The translations under genes and the position numbers were made by a program. Positions 8,400 to 15,365 of a stretch of DNA of 64,000 nt are shown here, in pieces. Numbering within the stretch: the first letter of the stretch is position 1; every line of letters begins with the position of its first letter. The stretch spans positions 1-64,000 of the forward strand of contig CANFUT010000012.1 in the NCBI GenBank assembly GCA_947450325.1, given 5' to 3'. The DNA is from Flavobacteriia bacterium. GTDB lineage: Bacteria; Bacteroidota; Bacteroidia; Flavobacteriales_D; Crocinitomicaceae. Below the pieces are notes generated by a model. That model was not told where the DNA came from. It made no database searches and saw only the letters and a list, made by a program, of their open reading frames with translations.

Positions 8400-8684
8400 T
8401 CACGCAGAAACTGGATTAACTTGAATTTGCCCTCCAATTGCTTTTAAAACTTTCATGATTGTCGCAAATTGCGGTTTTGAACCTTCCGACAAGGCTTTGT
8501 ATAAGCTAGGTCTACTCATTCCTGTATCCTCCGCAATTTTTGTCATTCCAATCGCTCTGGCAATGTGACCAATTGCGTTAATTACATCTTCTGTATTGCC
8601 TTCTTCCAAAACCGTATTCAGATATTCAGCAATCATTTCGTTACTATCTAAATAATCTGCTATTTCAAATTTTGAAGTTCCCAT
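8400..8684 (-). CDS. HigA-like (addiction module) antitoxin
   Basis: This 94-residue protein matches the addiction-module antidote/DNA-binding 'prophage' protein family: an N-terminal region MGTSKFEIADYLDSNEMIAE followed by AIGMTKIAEDTGMSRPSLYK, a clear Cro/XRE-type helix-turn-helix, and a C-terminal stretch (ATIMKVLKAIGGQI). It is the second gene of a two-gene unit, four bases after the toxin, the reversed gene order typical of HigBA. It should neutralise the toxin at 8689-8988 and repress the shared promoter. Confidence 0.85.
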   Translation of the reverse strand: MGTSKFEIADYLDSNEMIAEYLNTVLEEGNTEDVINAIGHIARAIGMTKIAEDTGMSRPSLYKALSEGSKPQFATIMKVLKAIGGQIQVNPVSA

Positions 8685-8688
8685 AATT

Positions 8689-8988
8689 TCATTTGTTTAA
8701 TTGTGCCCAAATTTCCTTTGCCTTCTTAATGTCTTTATCTTGTGTTGATTTGTCTCCTCCAATTAAAAGAATAATGATTTTCCCATCTTTTTCCTTGAAA
8801 TAAATCCTATATCCTTTCGCAAAATTAATTCGCATTTCACGAATTCCATCTCCAACCGGCTTACAATCTCCAAAATGCTCATCATTTTCTAATTTTTGAA
8901 CTCTAAACAAAATTTTTGCTTTTGCTTTTAAATCAGTTAACTTTCTGAGCCATTTATCAAAATCTTTCGTTTTTTCGATCAAGTACAT
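8689..8988 (-). CDS. HigB/RelE-like toxin (Gp49-like family)
   Basis: The 99-residue protein shows the family signature of the phage-derived Gp49-like/HigB killer proteins: FDKWLRKLTDLKAKAKIL near the start, the KPVGDGIREMRINFAKGYRI centre, and the IILLIGGDKSTQDKDIKKA end with I.LL.GGDK..Q..DI. Such toxins are thought to act as translation-dependent mRNA interferases. It is the promoter-proximal gene of the pair; the HTH antitoxin follows after 4 bases. A 7-bp inverted repeat at 8994-9013 just ahead of the ATG is the candidate operator. Confidence 0.87.
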   Translation of the reverse strand: MYLIEKTKDFDKWLRKLTDLKAKAKILFRVQKLENDEHFGDCKPVGDGIREMRINFAKGYRIYFKEKDGKIIILLIGGDKSTQDKDIKKAKEIWAQLNK

Positions 8989-8993
8989 TTGAA

Positions 8994-9018
8994 TTGTATC
9001 TATTTGGATACAAATTTA
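8994..9018 (-). promoter_or_regulatory. Operator and -7 box of the HigBA-like module
   Basis: A perfect inverted repeat TTGTATC (8994-9000), 6-base spacer, GATACAA (9007-9013) lies 5 bases upstream of the toxin ATG. On the minus strand the sequence TAAATTTG (9018-9011) matches the Bacteroidota -7 consensus TAnnTTTG and overlaps one arm. No good -33 TTTG is seen. The arrangement fits autorepression by the HTH antitoxin. Confidence 0.55.
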
Positions 9019-9123
9019 AAGAAAAATTATGACCTTTTAAAATAATTTTAACAAATGAAAAAGGAAATCACAAAATTCCCTACCTTCATTGAACCAATCC
9101 CCTACAAAATTGTATCACCCCAC

Positions 9124-10842
9124 ATGAAATCCATTCTTTGCTTTTTCCTATTGTCATTCAGTGTCGCGGCGCAAGTTCCAAACTTTAAACATAAACCTTT
9201 GGTTTCACCGCCCATTTACTATTTTCCGTTTTACGACAGTGTGCAAATCATTGAGGTAGATTATTATACACAGTCTTTGGATGAAGGCGCACTCCACGAT
9301 GCCATGTATCCGCGCGGCGGTTCTTCGTATTATGATGCGATGTTGGTGAATCGCCCAAATGGTTACCTCGTGAGACACCTCAGCGGGAAAATTATCGCCA
9401 ATTATGGCGTCCTGAATTTGGAGCAACTGGAGTTGACTTCGCCCGATTCTTGTCAAAAAATCACGCACAAACAGCGCCTAAATACCATTCGAAATCAAAG
9501 TTACCATCGACTTGAAAAAGTGCTCAAAGATGTCAACGGCTATGGCTATCGAATCACGCGAGATTTCGTGCCCAAACCACGCACTGAAATGCCTGAAATG
9601 GGCGTCCAACTTTTTGGAATTTTAGATACACTTGGGAAAATTGCCATTCCCATGAACCACGTAGCCATTGATTACGCCAATAGCGAATATTTGGTTTCGC
9701 GATACACGCGCTTATTTGAAACAACAACTTTTCCGCCCATCCAACTGGTAGAAAATCCAAAAATAGCGCATCCCGAAAACAAGGCTTTCGCCATCTACGA
9801 CAGTACTTTTCAATTGACATTGCCCGGTTCTGATCTTCCATTGCGACGCATCGCTCCCAATCGGTTTGCGACGGTTGCGCCTGGATGTATTTCTTTCATG
9901 GACCGCAACGGAACTGGATTGCACCAAAACAATTACCAAGCGCTTCAAGATGCTAGTTACGGTGAATTAATGATTTACACCGCTTACCACAACGATTCAC
10001 TCCTAATGGGTTTGCTTTCGCGCGAATTGGAAGAAATCACACCAGCGATTTACTACGCCATTTTGCCGCAAGAACATGGTTTTCTCTTGGGAAATCCGCC
10101 CAGAAAAAATGGTTATTTGAACTTGCAAGGAAAGACAATTGTTCCTTTTGAGCTGCAAGCTGAAAACATCGAATACCGCCGAGATCATTTCATCGTTTTC
10201 ACGCGCTACGTAGATGTACCCAACGGGAAAATGCTGTGTTCAGGCTTAATCGACACCACGGGAAAAGTCCTATTACCAGCAGAATACTGGGAAATCGGCT
10301 ATTTTCAGAATGAACTCGCGATTGTAAAAAAAGACAACAAATATGGTTTCATCAACCGTTCGGGAGAAATGCTTTGTCCTAATATTTACAATCACATCGG
10401 ACAATTGCACCGCAACTTCATCGAAGTGACAAAAGACAACAAACTTGGCCTCGTGGACCACTTGGGCAAAATCATTCTGGAACCAAATTACAAGGATATC
10501 GTTTGGTCTGATTCGCTCATTCACTACATCAACGACCAAAATGAGTATTTCATTTACGATTTGCGCACAGGGAAAAAATACCAACACAATTTTGGCAAAT
10601 TGATTCTGCAAGAAAACGGTTTGTCGTTCTTCCTAAAAGACAACAAATACGGCTTGGTTAACGCCCAAGGAAAACTCATGCTCCCTGCACAATTCGACAA
10701 AGTGCGCGCCTACCGCAACAACCGCGCGGTGGTGGAAATCAATGGAAAATATGGAATGATTGATGAACACGGAAAAATCGTGCAGGCGATTAAATTTGCT
10801 GGATATGGAAATGATGCGGATGGGAATTATATGTTGAAATAG
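9124..10842 (+). CDS. Secreted WG-repeat protein
   Basis: I prefer ATG at 9124, which starts a signal peptide (MKSILCFFLLSFSVAA, cleavage near AQ) and gives 572 residues; an ATG at 9055 adds 23 residues and would bury the signal peptide. The C-terminal half carries repeated WG-type beta-hairpins such as NKYGFINRSGE, NKLGLVDHLGK, NKYGLVNAQGK and GKYGMIDEHGK spaced about 45 residues apart. The WG (KWG) repeat is abundant in Bacteroidota and is presumed structural or binding; no enzyme motif is present. Base composition is richer in GC than the neighbours. It is a single gene divergent from the HigBA-like module. Confidence 0.85.
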   Translation: MKSILCFFLLSFSVAAQVPNFKHKPLVSPPIYYFPFYDSVQIIEVDYYTQSLDEGALHDAMYPRGGSSYYDAMLVNRPNGYLVRHLSGKIIANYGVLNLEQLELTSPDSCQKITHKQRLNTIRNQSYHRLEKVLKDVNGYGYRITRDFVPKPRTEMPEMGVQLFGILDTLGKIAIPMNHVAIDYANSEYLVSRYTRLFETTTFPPIQLVENPKIAHPENKAFAIYDSTFQLTLPGSDLPLRRIAPNRFATVAPGCISFMDRNGTGLHQNNYQALQDASYGELMIYTAYHNDSLLMGLLSRELEEITPAIYYAILPQEHGFLLGNPPRKNGYLNLQGKTIVPFELQAENIEYRRDHFIVFTRYVDVPNGKMLCSGLIDTTGKVLLPAEYWEIGYFQNELAIVKKDNKYGFINRSGEMLCPNIYNHIGQLHRNFIEVTKDNKLGLVDHLGKIILEPNYKDIVWSDSLIHYINDQNEYFIYDLRTGKKYQHNFGKLILQENGLSFFLKDNKYGLVNAQGKLMLPAQFDKVRAYRNNRAVVEINGKYGMIDEHGKIVQAIKFAGYGNDADGNYMLK

Positions 10843-10932
10843 GATTAATTGATTGGATTGAAAAAAGGAAACGTTTAATAAATCGTACAGAAATTTAACG
10901 TACAAAATATTTTTATTTACGGAATATTTCGG

Positions 10933-10940
10933 TACATTTG
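10933..10940 (+). promoter_or_regulatory. -7 box of the DUF1778/GNAT toxin-antitoxin operon
   Basis: TACATTTG matches TAnnTTTG and ends 16 bases before the antitoxin ATG. The upstream segment carries GTAC at 10885, 10900 and 10932, the first two forming a loose palindrome, which may be operator half-sites. No TTTG is found at the -33 position. Confidence 0.45.
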
Positions 10941-10956
10941 CATAAATATTTCAATC

Positions 10957-11250
10957 ATGGGTACAGCAACTAATGAACATGCACGCTTTGACGCAAGGCT
11001 TCCAAAAGAACAAAAACAATTCTTTGAAAAAGCGGCTTCCTTAGGTGGATACAGAAGTTTGACAGACTTTGTGATATTGACCGTACAAGAAAAAGCGAAA
11101 GAAATCATTCAAGAAAAAGAACAAATCATCGCTTCCGAAAGAGACGGCCAAATTTTCTTTGATGCCATCACCAATCCCAAAAAGCCTTCCAAAACACTTA
11201 AAAATGCACTGGAAGATTATCATGCTTTTGTGGCTAATTCAAAGAAATGA
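10957..11250 (+). CDS. DUF1778 (TacA-type) antitoxin
   Basis: The 97-residue protein has the DUF1778 ribbon-helix-helix signature near its start (ARFDARLPKEQKQFFEKAA, then GYRSLTDFVILTVQEKA) and a long helical charged C-terminal part that binds the toxin in TacA relatives. It is followed by a GNAT acetyltransferase whose ATG overlaps its TGA by four bases (ATGA), the standard arrangement of TacA-TacT modules. It should repress the operon together with the toxin. Confidence 0.88.
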   Translation: MGTATNEHARFDARLPKEQKQFFEKAASLGGYRSLTDFVILTVQEKAKEIIQEKEQIIASERDGQIFFDAITNPKKPSKTLKNALEDYHAFVANSKK

Positions 11251-11738
11251 TTGAACTTTTAGACAAAAAACACAATCGCGAAGATTTTGATTGTGGAAAC
11301 GCGCTGTTGACCAATTACTTGAAAACGCAAGCCAGTCAAGACATCAAACGAAAGTTGGCTGCTTGTTTTGTGCTTTCCGAAAATGGAACGCAAATTCAAG
11401 GATATTACACGCTTTCAACGAATAGCATTTCTTTGAGTAGTTTTCCAACGCACATTCAACAAAAACTTCCCAAATCATACCAAGCGATTCCAACCACTTT
11501 ACTCGGAAGATTAGCGATTGACACAAAGTATCAAGGCCAAGGATTCGGAAAAATCTTGCTGATTGATGCCCTCAAAAGAAGCTACGAACTCGCCCAAGAA
11601 ATAGGCTCATTCGCCGTGGTGGTTGACCCAATCGATGCAGAAGCTGAAAGGTTTTATCAAAAATATGATTTCATTAAACTTCCCGATAGTGAAAAAATGT
11701 TTATTGCCACCAGAACTTTGCAACTGTTATTTGGATAG
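11247..11738 (+). CDS. GNAT-family (TacT-type) toxin
   Basis: This 163-residue acetyltransferase matches the toxin branch of the GNAT superfamily: HNREDFDCGNALLTNYL near the start, the LLGRLAID strand, the acetyl-CoA pyrophosphate loop YQGQGFGKILL, and the C-terminal AERFYQKYDF containing the conserved tyrosine. Characterised TacT proteins acetylate the alpha-amino group of aminoacyl-tRNA and block translation. Neighbour and length (about 160 residues) fit the toxin rather than a free-standing acetyltransferase. Key motifs appear complete, so the toxin is probably active. Confidence 0.88.
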   Translation: MIELLDKKHNREDFDCGNALLTNYLKTQASQDIKRKLAACFVLSENGTQIQGYYTLSTNSISLSSFPTHIQQKLPKSYQAIPTTLLGRLAIDTKYQGQGFGKILLIDALKRSYELAQEIGSFAVVVDPIDAEAERFYQKYDFIKLPDSEKMFIATRTLQLLFG

Positions 11739-12107
11739 GTCATCGTCCAATTATAATTTTTGTTCCTTTTGCTTGATCAAAACGAACCCAAAAATCAAGG
11801 CTGAGTCATCAAGTTAAAGCGCAACTTTTCGTACGAAATCAAATTCTTACCTCGTGCGCTTTATTTTAAAAGCTTCTGAAAACGTGATTTTGTCGGTGAT
11901 CTACTCCGTTGACACTGCGTAGCTTCCTCCAAAAGTCTACATTTTCAGTGCGCCTTTAAAACCCTTTCTTCCAAGGCCGAATATCTACAAAATAAATCAT
12001 AGTCCGCTGATTTCTAATCATCTTGGCAACAAGATATTATGCATCTCTTAATGAATAGGGAATTTTTCTACAAAATAATATTTGATTCGGATATAAACAG
12101 CTACTTC
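11739..12107. other. Intergenic region with a folded element
   Basis: About 370 bases with no supported gene between the GNAT toxin and the convergent esterase. At 11816-11862 the arms AAAGCGCA and TGCGCTTT pair perfectly around a segment that includes the 12-base palindrome TTTCGTACGAAA (11827-11838). The rest shows no structure I can interpret. Confidence 0.4.
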
Positions 12108-13283
12108 TCAATTCTTCACCATTTCAAATTCAAACTCGTTCTTTATTTCGGGTTTAATGATCACGTTGTTGTCTGTTCCAATAATTCCCAACTCTGTATC
12201 CCAACTGCCATTCGTGAATTTAAATTGCGCAGGACTTTGAAGTTCTAAAACGATTTCTCTTTCCAGTTCAGCAGTTTTTTTCATTTCGACTTTGTTAGGA
12301 TTCCAGTCTCCCAAGTTGGGCTGATTGCCGGTAATGTATACTACATCGTCTTTGTTGGTCACTTTTAGGCGGATCGTTACTTTGTATTTTTCAGCGCTCA
12401 ACTCGCTTGCTTGCTTCGATTGGATATTTTTAAAATAACTTTCAAACGCGCGATTCAAACTCGGTGGAAATGTGCTCCAATGGCTGTTATTCGGAAATGC
12501 AGCGGTTTCAACAGTAACATTTTTGTCTTTTAAAGTATCTTTAAAGAACGCATAAACGCTTTCTCGTGCTGGTTTCCAGTCTTGCCAATATTCAATGCCT
12601 TCATCTGCATGACTCAAATAAATGAACGTGGAATTTTTTACTTTCGCATAATCAAAATGAGTGAGTTCTTTGCTCAATTTATTTTCGTCGTAGGCAAGAT
12701 TGGGCGATATCGCAAAGTAATTTCGAAATAAATTGGGCTTCTTCACCAAGGAATACAAAATAAAAGAAGCGCCCAAAGAATGTCCAACCGCAATATTTTG
12801 ATTTAAGGTTCTGTATTTGGTGTTGATATATGGAATTACTTCTGATTCAACGTAGTTCGAAAAATTATCGGCATTTCCATGAAGCGTTCCAGCTTGTTTT
12901 TTGTAGGCTTCCGATTCGATTTTTGGCAGAAAATCATTTCTCCTGGAATAATCGAGTTTTTCATTGTACGGTGACGAAATGCCCACGACAATGAAAGATT
13001 GATCTGCGCCACCTAAAAAGGAAACGATGGAACTGGTGTAATCAAAAAACTCCCTGCTTTGGCTGTCGAAAACATAAATCACATTGAAATATTCATTCGT
13101 TCTCGCATCATATTCTTCCGGCGTATAAATCAAAAGTTCTCTTTCTTGATTCAATGCTTTCGATTGGATTTTCACATTTTCAACGCGCGCACCACGAGGA
13201 GTAGCAGCGAAGCTAATTGTTTGAACAAAAGCATGGTTAAAAAATACCATGAACAAATAAAGGATTCCGAATTTCAATTTCAT
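12108..13283 (-). CDS. Secreted esterase with starch-binding-like domain
   Basis: Starting at ATG 13283 the product has 391 residues with a signal peptide (MKLKFGILYLFMVFFNHAF). An in-frame GTG seven codons upstream is less likely. The main part is an alpha/beta hydrolase of the esterase D/enterochelin-esterase type: VIYVFDSQ, the nucleophile elbow GHSLGAS with the catalytic Ser, an acidic SHADEGIEY region and the catalytic His in NNSHWSTFP. The last 100 residues resemble a CBM20-type module (VYITGNQPNLGDWNP). The enzyme would hydrolyse an ester outside the inner membrane, possibly on a carbohydrate; the substrate is unknown. A -7-like box TATTTTTG lies at 13313-13306. Confidence 0.85.
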   Translation of the reverse strand: MKLKFGILYLFMVFFNHAFVQTISFAATPRGARVENVKIQSKALNQERELLIYTPEEYDARTNEYFNVIYVFDSQSREFFDYTSSIVSFLGGADQSFIVVGISSPYNEKLDYSRRNDFLPKIESEAYKKQAGTLHGNADNFSNYVESEVIPYINTKYRTLNQNIAVGHSLGASFILYSLVKKPNLFRNYFAISPNLAYDENKLSKELTHFDYAKVKNSTFIYLSHADEGIEYWQDWKPARESVYAFFKDTLKDKNVTVETAAFPNNSHWSTFPPSLNRAFESYFKNIQSKQASELSAEKYKVTIRLKVTNKDDVVYITGNQPNLGDWNPNKVEMKKTAELEREIVLELQSPAQFKFTNGSWDTELGIIGTDNNVIIKPEIKNEFEFEMVKN

Positions 13284-13305
13284 ACCGGGCGATTTAATAC
13301 ACACA

Positions 13306-13313
13306 CAAAAATA
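13306..13313 (-). promoter_or_regulatory. Candidate -7 box of the esterase gene
   Basis: On the minus strand TATTTTTG fits TAnnTTTG and lies 23 bases upstream of the ATG at 13283. No -33 TTTG is visible at the right distance, so this is a weak call. Confidence 0.35.
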
Positions 13314-13394
13314 TCAGCTATTTTTGAATAGTTGCGCGCCGAGCAAGTTTTTCTATTTCACAGTTTTGCTCAAACGATAAAACGAAAGCCCTTT

Positions 13395-13685
13395 CTATTC
13401 CAAGTGTTTCGGGAAATCCATCATTTTATGCAGTATTCTAATAACATCAATCTGGTCATTTCCATATTTGAAAAAAACATAGTGAGATAAGGCTTTAAAA
13501 TAGTAGAATTCAGATTTTTGGTTTTTCAACTTCTTGGCTTTCTCTGTATTTTCGCTGAAAAATTCGATTGCTTGAATAATAGATTCGAAATATTTATCCG
13601 CTTGATTTTCTTATCATTCCTGAAAAGTATAAACCCAAATGTCATTTAAATCTTGATAGGCAGCTTCAGTGATTCTATACTTCAT
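13395..13685 (-). pseudogene. parE: Broken ParE toxin gene with two consecutive stop codons
   Basis: Reading from ATG at 13685 gives MKYRITEAAYQDLNDIWVYT and FQE, then TGA (13616-13614) and TAA (13613-13611), then, in the same frame, ENQADKYFESIIQAIEFFSE and on to RILHKMMDFPKHLE with TAG at 13397-13395. The complete 97-codon frame is a typical ParE toxin (compare the intact copy at 7713-8000, which shares QADKYF). Relatives often have Trp-Ser or a similar pair at the interrupted point, so two base changes could explain both stops. The start overlaps the antitoxin stop (ATGA), as in a working module. The toxin should be inactive unless the stops are read through. Confidence 0.85.
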
Positions 13686-13924
13686 AAATGTTTCTTCTTG
13701 ATTTCTTCAAGATGTTTTTTAGGATCATAGTTTTCTACAAAACCACTTTTTTCTCCAATTTCCAGTTCGTTTTGAAGCCACTTATTTTTATTTTCTTCTA
13801 TTTCCAATAATCTAAGCGCTGATCTTACAACATCACTTGCCGAGCTATATCGCCCAGAAGCGACCTCACTACTAATAAAATTAGTAAAATGATCTCCGAG
13901 TAATATGGATGTGTTTTTTGACAT
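13682..13924 (-). CDS. parD: ParD-type antitoxin of the broken second ParDE module
   Basis: ATG at 13924 gives 80 residues: a ribbon-helix-helix start (MSKNTSILLGDHFTNFISSE), the ParD signature GRYSSASDVVRSALRLLE and a charged C-terminal tail. Upstream codons in the open frame run through the promoter and are not coding. The gene is intact although its toxin partner carries two stop codons. A palindrome (TATACCA, 5-base spacer, TGGTATA) lies 21 bases upstream. An orphan antitoxin can still repress its own promoter or interfere with related toxins. Confidence 0.85.
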   Translation of the reverse strand: MSKNTSILLGDHFTNFISSEVASGRYSSASDVVRSALRLLEIEENKNKWLQNELEIGEKSGFVENYDPKKHLEEIKKKHL

Positions 13925-13940
13925 AACTTTTAATTTTAAC

Positions 13941-13963
13941 CAAATATACCAAAGTATGGTATA
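13941..13963 (-). promoter_or_regulatory. Operator and -7 box of the second ParDE module
   Basis: TATACCA (13945-13951) and TGGTATA (13957-13963) form a perfect inverted repeat. On the minus strand TATATTTG (13948-13941) is a perfect TAnnTTTG -7 box overlapping one arm, so a bound ParD would occlude the promoter. The half-site differs from that of the first ParDE module (TGGTGTA) by a single central change. Confidence 0.6.
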
Positions 13964-14022
13964 AGTTGTGTCGATTTTGGGGAATTTAACAGGTTTTGAT
14001 ATACTCCGTTGTTTCGGAATTA

Positions 14023-14385
14023 CTATATTTCCTCCCAACCATTATTTTGGAAATCATATTTCGCAAATTCTCCTGAGTCGGTAAATTCAGAAGCGGTCAT
14101 GCCCACTTCAAAAATGGAGTCTTCATTCCAACTTGCTGTAAAATATACTGCTTCATTGGTCAACAATACTTTGCCAAAGTCTTCGTCGTCGTGATGAAAA
14201 TGAATGCCAAAATCATCTTCTTTTGATATTTCATACGCATAATCCAACAACCTATCTTTTAGTTCTTGAAATTGTTTCGCAGTAAAAGGCACGAATGCGT
14301 CTTCCTTGTCAAAGAAGTTTTCATCGTTTGATTTTTCCTCTTTTTCTTTTGTTTCAATGCGGTAAAGTGCGATGTCGTAACTCAT
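14023..14385 (-). CDS. MSYD-family small acidic protein, unknown function
   Basis: ATG at 14385 gives 120 residues beginning MSYDIALYRIETKEKEE; the frame is open upstream into the neighbouring gene but the conserved-looking MSYD start is preferred. No signal peptide or membrane segment is present, so it is cytoplasmic. The sequence is acidic (HFHHDDEDFG, FTDSGEFAKY) and ends in GWEEI. I believe similar proteins occur in other flavobacteria, but I do not know a function; the size and acidity resemble immunity-type proteins (speculative). It lies 37 bases from the outer-membrane protein gene transcribed ahead of it. Confidence 0.65.
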   Translation of the reverse strand: MSYDIALYRIETKEKEEKSNDENFFDKEDAFVPFTAKQFQELKDRLLDYAYEISKEDDFGIHFHHDDEDFGKVLLTNEAVYFTASWNEDSIFEVGMTASEFTDSGEFAKYDFQNNGWEEI

Positions 14386-14425
14386 TTTATATTCATTTAA
14401 ATTAGCAAAATGACCAAAGATTTCC

Positions 14426-15280
14426 TCAATACAACGCCAAACCAACTTTCACCCCAAATCGGTGATCAATACCGTATTTGGCGATGAAATCGGCTTTCAC
14501 CATTTGGTCGAGGCGCAGGCCGTCGAAAGTGCCGTTTTGGATGTTGAGGCGCTCGTAGTAAAAACTGATGACTGCTGATTTTAGGAGGTCTTTCCAGTGT
14601 AAATCGTTGGTGCGCACGTAGCCGTTTTTGAAGAATGTGTAGGGTTTCATCGTCAATTCCACGGAATAATTGGCTTTGGTGCGAAACAAAATGTTCTCCG
14701 ATTTGCCGTTGCCCAAATAAGGATTTCCATACGAACCAAAAACTGGAAAATCGCAATATCCCCTTTTGACGCTCAACATCAATCCGCCGTATTTTTGCGG
14801 AAAGGGCGAAAACACGATGCCAAATCTGCCAATGTAATTGCCCAAAAAGTCGTGCGTCGTGCTGCCGTTGATTCCTTCTTGGAAAGTGTAAGCCCTCGCT
14901 GAATCGGCTGGCGAACTGTAAGTGGTGTTGAAACTGGAATTGAAATCTTCTCTCACTTCCCGCGAAAAATGTTGCACGTTCAAACCTTTCACCGCTTTCA
15001 AATCGACGCAAAATCCCAACACAAACTGATCTGAAAAAAAGCGCGCCACATTGATACCAAAACTTGCTTGCATGCCGCCTGTCTGCATCATTTTTCCCCA
15101 CGGTGCATAGGTATATTGCCAATTTGCCATGAAAAGATGCGCTTGGGCGTTAGAATCGGGAAATTGCAGGAAGTTGAGCCAAGGTTTGTTTTCAACGAGG
15201 TCTAAGGAGTCTTCGTTTTCGATTTGTGCTTGCAAATGAAAGAAGAACAAACAAAAAAATATGGCGTTGAAAAACTTCAT
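14426..15280 (-). CDS. Probable outer-membrane beta-barrel protein
   Basis: The 284-residue product has a signal peptide (MKFFNAIFFCLFFFHLQAQ) and alternating hydrophobic/polar strands rich in aromatic residues (MQASFGINVARFFSDQFVLG, AVISFYYERL, HRFGVKVGLALY) ending in an aromatic C-terminal residue, as expected for an outer-membrane barrel. No family name can be given. Base composition is more GC-rich than the neighbours. It lies downstream of the infB terminator on the same strand and is probably transcribed separately. Confidence 0.7.
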   Translation of the reverse strand: MKFFNAIFFCLFFFHLQAQIENEDSLDLVENKPWLNFLQFPDSNAQAHLFMANWQYTYAPWGKMMQTGGMQASFGINVARFFSDQFVLGFCVDLKAVKGLNVQHFSREVREDFNSSFNTTYSSPADSARAYTFQEGINGSTTHDFLGNYIGRFGIVFSPFPQKYGGLMLSVKRGYCDFPVFGSYGNPYLGNGKSENILFRTKANYSVELTMKPYTFFKNGYVRTNDLHWKDLLKSAVISFYYERLNIQNGTFDGLRLDQMVKADFIAKYGIDHRFGVKVGLALY

Positions 15281-15315
15281 TTCGATGGGTTGAATGAATT
15301 ACAAATTAAACAAAA

Positions 15316-15343
15316 AATCCCGCTCAAGTGAATGAACGGGATT
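15316..15343 (-). terminator. Rho-independent terminator of rimP-nusA-infB
   Basis: Read on the minus strand, the arms AATCCCG and CGGGATT, extended by a G-T and three further pairs, form a stem with a six-base loop, followed directly by a run of six T. It lies 22 bases after the infB stop codon. Confidence 0.85.
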
Positions 15344-15365
15344 GAATTATTTTGGGATTCGACGA

